Notes: generated from the letters alone by a model not told the origin. A stretch of DNA of 53,690 nucleotides from an uncultured Mycoplasmatota bacterium (GCA_937944975.1 CALEBF010000010.1:1-53690); one strand, 5' to 3'. Numbered from the stretch's first letter, positions 40,018 through 48,372 are shown. Numbers and translations are program-made.

Positions 40018-41271
40018 ATGAAAAAAATCAAGGTAGAAGGCGGGCATCTTTTAACAGGGAAAATTAAAATTAGTGGGGCAAAAAATAGTGCGGTAGCACT
40101 TGTACCAGCCTCTTTATTGTGTGATGAACAAGTAACGATTGATAATATCCCAAATATTTCTGATATTCAAGCGTTGAATGAAATTTTATCCTATTTAGGT
40201 GCCAAAGTAACAAGAGAAGATGAAAAGATGAAAATTGACTCCTCTACTGTCGAAAATAAAGCAATTCCGGAATCTATTTCTAAAAAGCTTCGGGCATCGT
40301 ATTATTTTATGGGAGCTCTATTAGGAAAATATAAACAAGTAAAAATGTGTTTCCCAGGAGGATGTTCTATTGGAGCTAGACCGATAGACCTCCATCTAAA
40401 GGCATTTGAGTCTTTAGGTGCAACCGTAGAAGAAGATGGTAATGTATACACGATTAAAGCAGAAAAATTGGTAGGAACAAATATATACCTAGATTTTGCA
40501 AGTGTCGGAGCAACGATCAATATCATGCTTGCTGCTGTAAAAGCAGAAGGTACTACAGTAATTCAAAATGCTGCTAAAGAACCTGAGATCGTCAATGTAG
40601 CTATCTTCTTAAATCAAATGGGAGCCAAGATCAAAGGTGCTGGAACGAGTGAAATCTATATTGAAGGAGTTGAAAAACTTCACTCATGTTACGTTGAGGT
40701 AATTCCAGATCGCATCGAAGCAGGTACTTATGTTATTTTAGGTTGTCTTATGGGAGATCAACTACGTATTACCAATATGATACCGAGTCATATCGAAGCT
40801 CTATTATTGAAATTAAAAGAGATGGATGCGGATATTCAGATTGGAACAGATTACGTAGAAGTAAGCAAAAAAGATCATTTAAAGCCAGTAAAAGTGAAAA
40901 CTTTAGGATATCCTGGATTTGCAACAGATTTACAACAACCTTTTACAACTTTATTAACACAAGCAGAAGGAATGAGTTCTGTTGAAGAGACGATTTATGA
41001 AAATCGTTTCCAAAATATTCCATACTTAAATCAAATGGGAGCAAATATAGAGCAAGATGGAATGCTTATACATATCCATGGAAAAACGAACTTACATGGA
41101 GCTGATGTCGTTGCAACAGATTTACGTGCAGGAGCTTGTCTTGTACTTGCAGGACTTACTGCCGAAGGAATTACAACGATTTCAAAAATCGAGCATGTGC
41201 TACGTGGGTATGAAAATATTATCGAAAAATTGCAAGCGGTAGGTGCTAAAATTGAAATAGAAGAAATATAA
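40018..41271 (+). CDS. murA: UDP-N-acetylglucosamine 1-carboxyvinyltransferase
   Basis: First committed enzyme of peptidoglycan synthesis, the fosfomycin target. The 417 residues start MKKIKVEGGHLLTGKIKISG with AKNSAVALVPA. The reactive cysteine is Cys116 in FPGGCSIGARPIDLHLKAF, so it should be fosfomycin-sensitive by that residue. Also seen are PDRIEAGTY (near 230) and DLRAGACLVLAGL. GGAGG lies ahead of the ATG at 40018. Another murA copy near spoIID in Bacillus is absent at the equivalent place here (46.3 kb). Confidence 0.96.
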   Translation: MKKIKVEGGHLLTGKIKISGAKNSAVALVPASLLCDEQVTIDNIPNISDIQALNEILSYLGAKVTREDEKMKIDSSTVENKAIPESISKKLRASYYFMGALLGKYKQVKMCFPGGCSIGARPIDLHLKAFESLGATVEEDGNVYTIKAEKLVGTNIYLDFASVGATINIMLAAVKAEGTTVIQNAAKEPEIVNVAIFLNQMGAKIKGAGTSEIYIEGVEKLHSCYVEVIPDRIEAGTYVILGCLMGDQLRITNMIPSHIEALLLKLKEMDADIQIGTDYVEVSKKDHLKPVKVKTLGYPGFATDLQQPFTTLLTQAEGMSSVEETIYENRFQNIPYLNQMGANIEQDGMLIHIHGKTNLHGADVVATDLRAGACLVLAGLTAEGITTISKIEHVLRGYENIIEKLQAVGAKIEIEEI

Positions 41272-41273
41272 TC

Positions 41274-41300
41274 AAAGTAGAGAAACTCTCTACTTTTTTT
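41274..41300 (+). terminator. murA terminator
   Basis: AAAGTAGAGA and TCTCTACTTT form a perfect 10-bp stem around AAC, followed by T; the next gene's AGGAG begins immediately after. Confidence 0.85.
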
Positions 41301-41312
41301 AGGAGTGATAAT

Positions 41313-42035
41313 ATGAAACTCAAAGGATTACTAGTGGGAAGTTGTGCGATTTTCTTTGTATTTCTGATATATTTGACAACGCTAGATAAAAAAGTATACT
41401 ATGTAGCACTCGGGGACTTTTTAGCGAATGGAATTGGTGACAATAAATATACCGAAGAGATTAAGCAAAGCTTAGAAAAAAAAGGAAAACTAGAAAAATA
41501 CGTTGGGGAATTCATGCGGGATGATATGAGGACAACTGATTATATTAAAATGATAGAAGAAAATGAAGTAAGACAAGTCGACGGGAAAAGTCAAACCTTA
41601 AAAAATGCCTTGATTAAGGCGGATTTATTAACGTTATCAATAGGAAATAATGATTTACTTTACGGATTAGGAATATATAATAACGAAAATATTTATACTA
41701 AAAAAGAATTAGAAGAAAAAGTGGACGAAGTGATGAATGATATAGATAAATTATTTGAATTATTGCGAGAGTATTGTAAAGAAGATATTATGATTACGGG
41801 ATTTTATCAACCACAAAACTGTTCGGAACAGAAAAGAGCACTTTATGTGAATGCGAATCGTAGATTAGAAAGACTCGCAAGAAAGTATAAGATTACGTAT
41901 GTAGAGGTAGATAAAATACTAGAGAAAGAAGGAAATTTGGACACATCTTCTCTGTTGCCAACAAAACGTGGATATTTAGAAATGAGTCAAAAGTTGAGAG
42001 ATATCGCGTTAAATTTATTGCTAGAAGAAAAATAA
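41313..42035 (+). CDS. SGNH/GDSL-like protein lacking catalytic Ser and His
   Basis: A 240-residue exported protein with an N-terminal signal/anchor helix (about 5-22). Block I of the GDSL family reads YVALGDFLANGIGD, with Phe36 where the catalytic Ser should be. Block III is kept (LSIGNNDLLYG, near 112), and the last block reads LLPTKRGYLEMSQ, without the usual His before the Pro. Two of the three catalytic residues are thus missing, so it probably binds rather than cuts an ester. AGGAGTGAT precedes the start. It follows murA after its terminator. Family members act on lipids or acetylated wall sugars. Confidence 0.82.
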   Translation: MKLKGLLVGSCAIFFVFLIYLTTLDKKVYYVALGDFLANGIGDNKYTEEIKQSLEKKGKLEKYVGEFMRDDMRTTDYIKMIEENEVRQVDGKSQTLKNALIKADLLTLSIGNNDLLYGLGIYNNENIYTKKELEEKVDEVMNDIDKLFELLREYCKEDIMITGFYQPQNCSEQKRALYVNANRRLERLARKYKITYVEVDKILEKEGNLDTSSLLPTKRGYLEMSQKLRDIALNLLLEEK

Positions 42036-42037
42036 AA

Positions 42038-42066
42038 TTGCTTCCAATTTGAAACAATGTTATAAT
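42038..42066 (+). promoter_or_regulatory. promoter of the BI-1 gene
   Basis: TTGCTT (42038-42043), 17 bases, TATAAT (42061-42066). Confidence 0.7.
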
Positions 42067-42083
42067 GATGGTGAGGTGAGATT

Positions 42084-42728
42084 ATGGGAGAAAATAAAAT
42101 ATTTCCAAAAGTCTTTTTATGGTTATTTGTAGGACTTCTCGTATCGGGAGTTACGGCATTTTACGTATCAAATCAGCCGAATATGATGTACAATATCTAC
42201 GAAGGAAATTGGTATTTTTGGTTGGCTCTAGCAGAACTTGCAGTTGTTATTTTCCTATCTGCACGTATCCATAAAATGAGTCATATGACAGCAATTATTT
42301 CATATTTACTATATTCTATCTTAACAGGTACGACATTATCTGTCATATTTGCAGCATTTACGACGGGAAGTATTGCGATTGTATTTGGAATTACAGCATT
42401 GATCTTTGCAATTTTTGCAATGATTGGTTATACAACAAAAGCGGATTTATCAAAATGGACGAATATCTTATTGATTGGATTACTTGCAGTGATTATTGTA
42501 GGAATTATCAATATATTTATTGGAAGCGACATGGTAGCACTTGTTACATCGATCATCACAGTTATCCTATTTATTGGTTTTATCGCTTACGATATTCAAA
42601 AAATAAAATATTTAACTACTGTGATGGATGATGAAAATAAGATTGCAATTATTGGAGCATTGGAGTTATATTTAGACTTTATTAATATTTTTATACATTT
42701 ACTTTCTATCTTCGGAAGAAGAGATTAA
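42084..42728 (+). CDS. Bax inhibitor-1/YccA family membrane protein
   Basis: A 214-residue protein with seven membrane segments. Typical marks are FLWLFVGLLVSGVTAFYVS (near 10), SILTGTTLSVIFAAF (near 78), IGYTTKADLS (near 116), the IAYDIQKIKYL segment (near 170) and the closing LELYLDFINIFIHLLSIFG. Members of this family (such as Bacillus YetJ) conduct calcium across the membrane in a pH-dependent way. GAGGTGA precedes the start. Confidence 0.9.
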   Translation: MGENKIFPKVFLWLFVGLLVSGVTAFYVSNQPNMMYNIYEGNWYFWLALAELAVVIFLSARIHKMSHMTAIISYLLYSILTGTTLSVIFAAFTTGSIAIVFGITALIFAIFAMIGYTTKADLSKWTNILLIGLLAVIIVGIINIFIGSDMVALVTSIITVILFIGFIAYDIQKIKYLTTVMDDENKIAIIGALELYLDFINIFIHLLSIFGRRD

Positions 42729-42736
42729 AAAAATAC

Positions 42737-42765
42737 TTGCATTTATATCAAAAACTTGCTATACT
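42737..42765 (+). promoter_or_regulatory. rpmE promoter
   Basis: TTGCAT (42737-42742), 17 bases, TATACT (42760-42765). Confidence 0.8.
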
Positions 42766-42821
42766 ATACGAGTACGAAATTACTATGACACAAGTATGTC
42801 ATGGCGGAAGGAGCGAAGGAT
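42766..42821 (+). promoter_or_regulatory. rpmE leader, possible L31 autoregulatory element
   Basis: The 56-base leader contains ATGACA/TGTCAT (six pairs, six-base loop) just before the GGAAGGAG. Ribosomal protein leaders binding L31 are known in Firmicutes; the hairpin next to the ribosome binding site would suit that, but the consensus was not checked. Confidence 0.35.
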
Positions 42822-43052
42822 ATGAAAAAAGGAATTCATCCAGCAACTCAAGTAACAAAAGTAGAATGTGCATGTGGAAATAAATTCGAAGTTATTTCAA
42901 ATACTGATCACTTACACTTAGAAGTATGTGACAAATGTCATCCATTCTATACTGGAGTGCAAGGAAAAAACAGTAAAACAGGTCGCGTTGAAAAGTTTAA
43001 CCGTAAATATGGTTTTACATCAGAAAGCGATGCAAAAAAAGAAGCAAAATAA
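42822..43052 (+). CDS. rpmE: 50S ribosomal protein L31, zinc-binding type
   Basis: Seventy-six residue large-subunit protein. It begins MKKGIHPATQVTKVECACGN and carries the C+ cysteine set (Cys of ECACG near 16-18 and CDKC near 37-40), so it is the zinc-containing form. DKCHPFYTGVQGKNSKTGRVEKF (split DKCHPFYTG and KTGRVEKF) is the L31 signature. AAGGAG lies ten bases before the ATG at 42822; an upstream ATG reads through the leader and is rejected. Confidence 0.95.
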   Translation: MKKGIHPATQVTKVECACGNKFEVISNTDHLHLEVCDKCHPFYTGVQGKNSKTGRVEKFNRKYGFTSESDAKKEAK

Positions 43053-43064
43053 TGCTTCTTTTTT
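43034..43064. terminator. convergent terminator of rpmE and the FemAB unit
   Basis: AAAAAAGAAGC (43035-43045) and GCTTCTTTTTT (43054-43064) form a perfect 11-bp stem around an eight-base loop containing the rpmE stop. It suits both strands. Confidence 0.85.
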
Positions 43065-43068
43065 ATTA

Positions 43069-44292
43069 TTATCTTCTTTTCAATTTTCGATAGAACCATT
43101 TTCCTACTGGCAAAAAAATACGAATTGGCCAGTATAAAAAGTGGTTAACGATATAATCATATTCCCCATAAAATTCCCAAACAATAGCGTTAAATCTAGA
43201 TTTAAATGGAGTAAGATGATCATCTAGAGTACCATTAATACCACCCAGATTACAGAAATCACAATTTTTTTCGATTCCATATTTACAAATATCGTAAACA
43301 AGTCCGTAAGAAACATTGAGCTTAGCAAATTTTAGATTATTTCCAGCATATAAGTATTCACAAGTTCTTACTTTTTCTTCATTTAATGGAATTAGGACAA
43401 GTGCGGCTGATAATGTAAGTGTTGTTTTTCCTTCTTCGATTAATGATTCTATTTCTTTCTTTTCTTCTTCTGTCGATTTATGAGAATTTAAAAATTCTAA
43501 GTATTGTTTTAAATCCAATTTTCCAAAGAATAGAACAGCTCTATCTGGATATTGTTTCATCATCGTCTCAAAGTATGCTCGATTTCGCAAACTTATATTT
43601 TGTCGTTCTTCCGTAATATTGATAATTTTCATAAATTCATCTAATCGATCGATATCGGTCGTATGTTCGAAAAATACTCCACGTTTTGTGTGATAATTTC
43701 CAAGGTATTCACGAATTCTCTTTTTAAATGAAGATTTTACTTGTTGTTCTGTAAGTGGTTCAAAATTTTCATCTACTAAAGGAATTGACATGTTAAATCT
43801 AGGCTGAAGGTAGCTATTGATGCTTTTGTGAAATCCTTTATGATGATAATGTAAATTTATTAAATTATTATGTTTGATATCCGCATCTACTGAATAATGT
43901 TTTGGAAAAGATACTGTTTCGTTTTTTTCTATCGTTAGAATACTCGTTTCGCTTTTGCAAAAGTTAGGATCAATTGTAATCGCATATGCATGTTTATGTT
44001 TTGCGAATTCTTTTAAATATTTTGTAAAAATTAGTAAGAGATCACTATTTTTATAATCGATTAAATACCCTCGTGGAACGTAAAATAGACGAATATTAAA
44101 AGGTAACTTTTTGATCAGAACAGCACAAGCTGCCACCAAAGTATCATTTTGATATAATCCACAATATGCGTGTTCCCAATTTGATTTGACAAAAGGCCAT
44201 CCATATTCTTGCATAAAAGAAGTAGTGGAATGAGATTTTACGAAATATTCGTATTCTCGTCTCGTCATGTCGGTTATAAATTTATAGTTCAT
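43069..44292 (-). CDS. FemAB-family aminoacyltransferase, second of pair
   Basis: A 407-residue protein of the Fem/MurM type, which uses aminoacyl-tRNA to add cross-bridge amino acids to lipid II. It shows two acetyltransferase-like halves. The first has FMQEYGWPFVKS and LFYVPRGYLIDY (near 87), and the second has EYLYAGNNLKF and CDFCNLGGINGTLDDHLTPFKSRF (split as CDFCNLGGINGT and LTPFKSRFNA). A coiled-coil-like stretch rich in Glu and Lys lies near 262-285. The C-terminus is basic (FYRKLKRR). AAGGTGACGT precedes the start. It follows the other Fem protein by eight bases, so two successive residues of the cross-bridge may be added by the pair. Confidence 0.87.
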   Translation of the reverse strand: MNYKFITDMTRREYEYFVKSHSTTSFMQEYGWPFVKSNWEHAYCGLYQNDTLVAACAVLIKKLPFNIRLFYVPRGYLIDYKNSDLLLIFTKYLKEFAKHKHAYAITIDPNFCKSETSILTIEKNETVSFPKHYSVDADIKHNNLINLHYHHKGFHKSINSYLQPRFNMSIPLVDENFEPLTEQQVKSSFKKRIREYLGNYHTKRGVFFEHTTDIDRLDEFMKIINITEERQNISLRNRAYFETMMKQYPDRAVLFFGKLDLKQYLEFLNSHKSTEEEKKEIESLIEEGKTTLTLSAALVLIPLNEEKVRTCEYLYAGNNLKFAKLNVSYGLVYDICKYGIEKNCDFCNLGGINGTLDDHLTPFKSRFNAIVWEFYGEYDYIVNHFLYWPIRIFLPVGKWFYRKLKRR

Positions 44293-44300
44293 ACGTCACC

Positions 44301-45542
44301 TTATTTCTTTATAATTTTTTTAATTGTATTGCGAATGGCAATATTATTTTTATATAAATTGTAGTAATGATTGATAGGAAGTTCAAACTCTCCGATCAGT
44401 TCTACTACGTGGCCATTAAATCCTTTTTTGAATTCATAGACTCCGTATTCACTGCTCTTTTTATCAAAATTACCGCTGATTCCATAGAAATTATATTTTT
44501 TAAATCCACTGTTTAAGGCATATCGAATCATTTCCCATTGGATGAGATATTGTCCATTAAATTGCATAAATTCTATATAATTTCCACTGAATAGATAGAT
44601 CATTTCTTCACAATTACATATAAACATACCACCAGATAAAACGATAGAGTCACCGTGTGCTTTGATTAATTTTTCAGTTTCTTTGACTCTCTTTTTTGCG
44701 TTTTCTAAATCGATCGTAAGTGACTTTTTACGTCCTTGTTTCGAATGATTATCACCGATTTCTTCGATTTGCTTTTTTAAAGATTCTATTTCTTCTAATG
44801 TTTTTGCTTGATACTCTTTTAAATTGAGTTCGGCGATCATATAACGAATTTCACCTTTATCGTGTAATAATTTATACATATCTTGATAGTATTTTAAAGA
44901 TTTGTCTGGAAATCCGATACGACTACTTGTCTCTTTAGTAATCGCTTTAAATACGTCTAATTCATCGTAACTTAGCTCTCGAACTTGAATTCCTAATTTC
45001 ATCGCTTTACGAATGTAATTTCTAGTATTTGGTCGAAATTCTTTCATCAGTTGTTCTTCAGTTTTATTTTCTAAATCGAGAACAAACATCCATTTTACTT
45101 GCTCGTGATGTTTACTTTCTTGAAAACCAAGTTTCTTGAGCGCTGAGATAACATCTTCGTTATTTTCTCCGTTTTCTACGATGTCGCCATTGATATCTCG
45201 CTCTTGTTTTACGAGGTAAGGATCGATTCTTAAAATATATCCATGGCGTTTTTGGATAAATTTTCTAATCTGTTCTGTGAAAAATTTAAGTAATTTTTTA
45301 TCGTTGTAATCAAGTAAAAATCCTCGTGGTGCATAAAACTCTAGTTTATGTAAAAACTGAGGTTTTGATAACAGCATCGTAGCTGCGATAATTGTATCCT
45401 TCTTTTTTACACCGACGTAATCTACTTGCCAACCACTTTTTACACGTAACATACCAATTTCAGGTGATTGTAAAAAAGTTTTCAAAGGGTGAGCTAAATA
45501 AAATTTGCGAAATTCTTCTTCTGTTAATGTTGTAAATTCCAT
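44301..45542 (-). CDS. FemAB-family aminoacyltransferase, first of pair
   Basis: A 413-residue Fem/MurM-type ligase. FLQSPEIGMLRVKSGW (near 23), LEFYAPRGFLLDYND (near 66) and RPNTRNYIRKAMKLGI mark the first half. A Lys/Glu-rich antiparallel coiled coil (KTLEEIESLKKQIEEIG...) near 240-300 is the tRNA-binding arm of FemA/FemX. The end has YLFSGNYIEFMQFNGQYLIQW and FYGISGNFDKKSSEYGVYEFKKGF (split). The ATG at 45542 follows GGAGGAG by about ten bases; an ATG nine codons upstream overlaps it. It shares a start region with divergent rpiB. Confidence 0.88.
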   Translation of the reverse strand: MEFTTLTEEEFRKFYLAHPLKTFLQSPEIGMLRVKSGWQVDYVGVKKKDTIIAATMLLSKPQFLHKLEFYAPRGFLLDYNDKKLLKFFTEQIRKFIQKRHGYILRIDPYLVKQERDINGDIVENGENNEDVISALKKLGFQESKHHEQVKWMFVLDLENKTEEQLMKEFRPNTRNYIRKAMKLGIQVRELSYDELDVFKAITKETSSRIGFPDKSLKYYQDMYKLLHDKGEIRYMIAELNLKEYQAKTLEEIESLKKQIEEIGDNHSKQGRKKSLTIDLENAKKRVKETEKLIKAHGDSIVLSGGMFICNCEEMIYLFSGNYIEFMQFNGQYLIQWEMIRYALNSGFKKYNFYGISGNFDKKSSEYGVYEFKKGFNGHVVELIGEFELPINHYYNLYKNNIAIRNTIKKIIKK

Positions 45543-45580
45543 AGATAGACTCTCCTCCATTCTCATCATACCTATATTAT

Positions 45581-45609
45581 AGTATAACCATATTATAGCG
45601 TTTAGTCAA
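45581..45609 (-). promoter_or_regulatory. FemAB-pair promoter
   Basis: On the minus strand TTGACT (45604-45609), 17 bases, TATACT (45581-45586). A further TATAAT lies close by at 45592-45597 (minus), perhaps an alternative -10. Confidence 0.75.
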
Positions 45610-45619
45610 TCAAACGACA

Positions 45620-45648
45620 TTGTGGAATGATGAAAATTATAGTATACT
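45620..45648 (+). promoter_or_regulatory. rpiB promoter
   Basis: TTGTGG (45620-45625), 17 bases, TATACT (45643-45648). It is divergent from the FemAB-pair promoter; the two -35 boxes are ten bases apart. Confidence 0.7.
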
Positions 45649-45667
45649 GTTAAAAGGATGTGATAAT

Positions 45668-46117
45668 ATGAAAATATGGATTGCAAGTGATCATGGAGGA
45701 TATGAGAGAAAGAAGGAGATTTTAGAATATTTAGAATCGAAGGATTATACTCTCGAAGATCTAGGAACTACTTCTACGGAGTCAGTGGATTACCCTGATT
45801 TTGCTTTTCAAGTTGGAAAGAAAATTGTAGAAAATCCAAATGACCTTGGAATTTTAATTTGTACGACAGGAATTGGAATGAGTATCGCATGTAATAAGGT
45901 AAAAGGAATTCGATGCGCTAAAGTAAGTAATGTCGAAGAAGCTACATTAACGAGAGAACATAATGATGCCAATGTTTTAGCTTTGTCGGCAAAGTTAGAA
46001 TTAGAAGAGACGAAAAAAATCGTAGATGCTTTTATCAATACACCATTTAGTAATGAAGAACGTCATTTACGTAGAATAAGAAAAATAAAAGAATACGAGG
46101 AAGCATATGACGATTAA
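45668..46117 (+). CDS. rpiB: ribose-5-phosphate isomerase B
   Basis: Interconverts ribose-5-phosphate and ribulose-5-phosphate in the pentose phosphate pathway. The 149 residues start MKIWIASDHGGYERKKEIL, with the catalytic Cys/Thr loop ILICTTGIGMSIACNK (near 62), REHNDANVLALS (near 98) and FSNEERHLRRIRKIKEYE at the end, all RpiB marks. AAAGGATGTGATAAT precedes the ATG at 45668. It overlaps the DUF1146 gene by 11 bases. Confidence 0.94.
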   Translation: MKIWIASDHGGYERKKEILEYLESKDYTLEDLGTTSTESVDYPDFAFQVGKKIVENPNDLGILICTTGIGMSIACNKVKGIRCAKVSNVEEATLTREHNDANVLALSAKLELEETKKIVDAFINTPFSNEERHLRRIRKIKEYEEAYDD

Positions 46118-46304
46118 AATTTTATTGTATTGTGTCGCTTTACCATTTTCTGTTTGGGCGATCGATTGTTTGAATATCGAAAAGATTTTAAAGAAAAACA
46201 GATACTATCAAGCACGAATTTTATATTTATTTTTAAGCATGTCGATGTCTTATCTCGTCGTTAATTTTTTATATGATGTGTTTTTAAATTCCAAAATTAT
46301 CTAA
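46107..46304 (+). CDS. DUF1146 (YwzB-like) membrane protein
   Basis: A 65-residue protein with two membrane helices (about 4-20 and 40-60). The sequence SVWAIDCLNIEKILKKN and QARILYLFLSMSMSYLVVNFLYD fits the DUF1146 family. In Bacillus the related ywzB is also upstream of spoIID (with ywmB and murAA between, both absent here). It starts inside the end of rpiB with GAGGAAG in front. Function unknown. Confidence 0.82.
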   Translation: MTIKILLYCVALPFSVWAIDCLNIEKILKKNRYYQARILYLFLSMSMSYLVVNFLYDVFLNSKII

Positions 46305-46328
46305 GAAAGAAGAAATTCTTTCTTTTTT
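46303..46328 (+). terminator. terminator after the DUF1146 gene
   Basis: AAGAAAGAA and TTCTTTCTT pair around GAAA, followed by T tract; the stem includes the end of the stop codon. Confidence 0.8.
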
Positions 46329-46413
46329 GTTATCTAGACAAATTCCAACAAAAAAACAGGGTATACTAATTTTTAGACGGAATATAATGTTTTAGATTAT
46401 TAAGAGGTGAGGA

Positions 46414-47334
46414 ATGAAACAAATAATGTTATTAACAGTAATAGTTATTTTAGTCCCTTTTTTAGTTATAACGATTTTGGTGAAAAACAATACACTTCTT
46501 TTTTCCTATGATACCAATAAACAAGATATGGTTCGGATAAAAAGAGAAACGACAGGTCAAATCGATACAGTTCCATTCGAAGAATATGTCAAAGGTGTAT
46601 TAGCAGGAGAAGTTCCAACCAGTTTTCATATAGAAGCATTAAAAGCGCAAGCAGTCGCAGCTCGCAGTTATGCTATGAAGAAGATAGAAGATAATACCGC
46701 AACTGATTATGATGTCGTAGATACAGTAAGTAATCAAGTATATATGGATGATGCACAGTTAAAGGAAAAATGGAAAGATCAGTACGATGAAAAAATGAAA
46801 ATTATAGAAAGCGCAGTAAATGAAACGAAGGGTGAATATTTAGAATACGATGGAAAAGTTGCACAAGCTTTCTTCTTTTCGACAAGTGCAGGGAAAACGG
46901 AAAATAGTGAAGAAGTATTTCAGAGTGCACTTCCTTATTTAAGAAGTGTAGATTCATCTTGGGATCAAGAAGTTTCACCAGTATTCCAACAGGATTATCA
47001 ATTTAGCGTACATGATTTCTATCAAAAGTTAGGGTTACCTTATAAAGAAACAGTTCAATTTCAAGTTACAAAGCAAACGAGTACGGGAAGAGTGAAGGAA
47101 GTAAATATCGATGGAACTGTCTTAAAAGCAAGTGATATTTCATCGAAATTAGGTTTACGTTCGACGTTTTTTACATTCGAACAGATTGGCAGTAATATTC
47201 ATATGACGACGAAAGGATATGGACATGGCGTTGGAATGAGTCAATATGGAGCACAGGCAATGGCTTTAAAAGGTTCTACATACGATCAAATTTTAAAACA
47301 TTACTATCAAGGAGTTCAAATCAAAAAAAAGTAA
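46414..47334 (+). CDS. spoIID: stage II sporulation protein D
   Basis: Lytic transglycosylase of the engulfment complex (SpoIID-SpoIIM-SpoIIP) that helps the mother-cell membrane move round the forespore. The 306 residues have one N-terminal membrane helix (about 4-22). The domain begins VPFEEYVKGVLAGEVPTSF, with the catalytic Glu of AGEVP (near 68), then LKAQAVAARSYA, AFFFSTSAGKTENSEEVF and the ending KGYGHGVGMSQYGAQAMA. GAGGTGAGG precedes the start. TATAAT at 46383-46388 is present, but a sigma-E-type promoter, expected for this gene, is not clear. Confidence 0.95.
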   Translation: MKQIMLLTVIVILVPFLVITILVKNNTLLFSYDTNKQDMVRIKRETTGQIDTVPFEEYVKGVLAGEVPTSFHIEALKAQAVAARSYAMKKIEDNTATDYDVVDTVSNQVYMDDAQLKEKWKDQYDEKMKIIESAVNETKGEYLEYDGKVAQAFFFSTSAGKTENSEEVFQSALPYLRSVDSSWDQEVSPVFQQDYQFSVHDFYQKLGLPYKETVQFQVTKQTSTGRVKEVNIDGTVLKASDISSKLGLRSTFFTFEQIGSNIHMTTKGYGHGVGMSQYGAQAMALKGSTYDQILKHYYQGVQIKKK

Positions 47335-47389
47335 AAAAAGTTGTATAAAACATCTTCTTTGGTGCAAACTTCTAATAGAGGTGAGAAAG

Positions 47390-48022
47390 GTGAAACAAAG
47401 AAGATTAAAACGTACGATGGTACCGGTCGTTTATACGATTGCGGTTGTTGCAGTACTTGGAATTGCGTACATGATTGAAGGTGCAATTTCAAATAATCAA
47501 TTTAAAGATGAAGATCACTATGGATATGTGTCAAAAACAATTTTTGACGATAGTGAGGCAGTTGTTGCAACAGAGACAAAAGTGATGAGACCTTATCTAG
47601 ATAGCGAATTACAAATCGTAAAGAGTTATTATGATTACAAAGCTGATGCAGCATCTCAAGAAAACGCACTCATTTTCCACGAGAATACTTATATGCAAAA
47701 TAGTGGTGTTTCCTATGGTGGAAAAGAAAACTTTGATGTCGTTGCAATTTTAGATGGTACTGTTACGAATGTTACAGAAGATAAACTATTGGGAAATGTA
47801 ATTGAAATCAAACATGACAATGATATGATTAGTTCTTACCAAAGTTTAAGTGCTGTTAACGTAAAAAAGGGTGATGTCGTAAAACAAGGACAATTACTTG
47901 GAAAAAGTGGTACTTCTAATATCTCAAAAGAATTGAATGATCATTTACACTTTGAATTAAATTACAAAGGTGCAAACGTGAATCCAGAAGATTATTTTGA
48001 TAAAAAAGTAAGTGAATTATAA
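47390..48022 (+). CDS. spoIIQ: stage II sporulation protein Q, degenerate M23
   Basis: Forespore membrane protein that pairs with SpoIIIAH across the septum. The 210 residues have a basic start, one membrane helix (about 9-32), and an M23-like domain with FDVVAILDGTVTNV and the closing HLHFELNYKG. The zinc-site His/Asp pair at the front is replaced by SYGGKENFD, as in Bacillus SpoIIQ, so it is not expected to cut peptidoglycan. The start is a GTG at 47390 after AGAGGTGAG; a GTG nine bases earlier has no binding site. GTATA (47343-47347) followed by GGTGCAAACT resembles sigma-F promoters, with shorter spacing than usual. Confidence 0.9.
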   Translation: MKQRRLKRTMVPVVYTIAVVAVLGIAYMIEGAISNNQFKDEDHYGYVSKTIFDDSEAVVATETKVMRPYLDSELQIVKSYYDYKADAASQENALIFHENTYMQNSGVSYGGKENFDVVAILDGTVTNVTEDKLLGNVIEIKHDNDMISSYQSLSAVNVKKGDVVKQGQLLGKSGTSNISKELNDHLHFELNYKGANVNPEDYFDKKVSEL

Positions 48023-48042
48023 GGGCGTAATTGCTCTTTTTT
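48021..48042 (+). terminator. spoIIQ terminator
   Basis: AAGGGC and GCTCTT pair (one G-T) around GTAATT, followed by TTTT. The stem is short. Confidence 0.5.
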
Positions 48043-48093
48043 AGGTCTAAACCCCTTGGCACATTTATATAATGAAGTAAAGGGGTGAAGTAA

Positions 48094-48372
48094 GTGAACT
48101 CTAGTATTACAAAAAGAGTTAAAGAAGAGGCAATCTATATGATTGAAACGGGAAAGACAGTGAGGGAGATTGCATCTATCTTTGGCGTATCGAAAAGTAC
48201 CGTTCACAAAGACCTACATGAACGTTTAATACATGTGGATGAAAAGCTCTACCATGAAGTAGATAAAATATTGAAATATCATATTGATATTAGGCATTTA
48301 AGAGGTGGAGAATCCACCAAAAAAAAGTATTTAAAATTAAGTAATTCTCTACCACCAGAAGCAAGTTTATGA
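48094..48372 (+). CDS. spoIIID: stage III sporulation transcription factor SpoIIID
   Basis: Mother-cell DNA-binding protein that alters sigma-E-dependent transcription. The 92 residues contain a helix-turn-helix (VREIASIFGVSKSTVHKDLHERL, split as VREIASIFGVSKS and TVHKDLHERL) and the IRHLRGGESTKKKY tail, both matching Bacillus SpoIIID. The start is GTG with AAGGGGTGA about six bases upstream. TATAAT at 48068-48073 lies before it without a clear -35. It follows spoIIQ and precedes mbl, the Bacillus order. Confidence 0.94.
   Translation: MNSSITKRVKEEAIYMIETGKTVREIASIFGVSKSTVHKDLHERLIHVDEKLYHEVDKILKYHIDIRHLRGGESTKKKYLKLSNSLPPEASL

Noticed and set aside
47810..47819. Further copies of the TTGGGAAATA motif (TTGGGAAATG at about 47808, TTGGGAAAAA at 17379, TTGGGAAAAT at 13351)
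   Set aside because: Each differs by at least one base and lies within coding sequence; counted as background.
48304..48318. GGTGGAgaaTCCACC hairpin inside spoIIID as a terminator or attenuator
   Set aside because: It is followed by A and not T on the coding strand, encodes conserved residues of the SpoIIID tail, and the gene continues past it.
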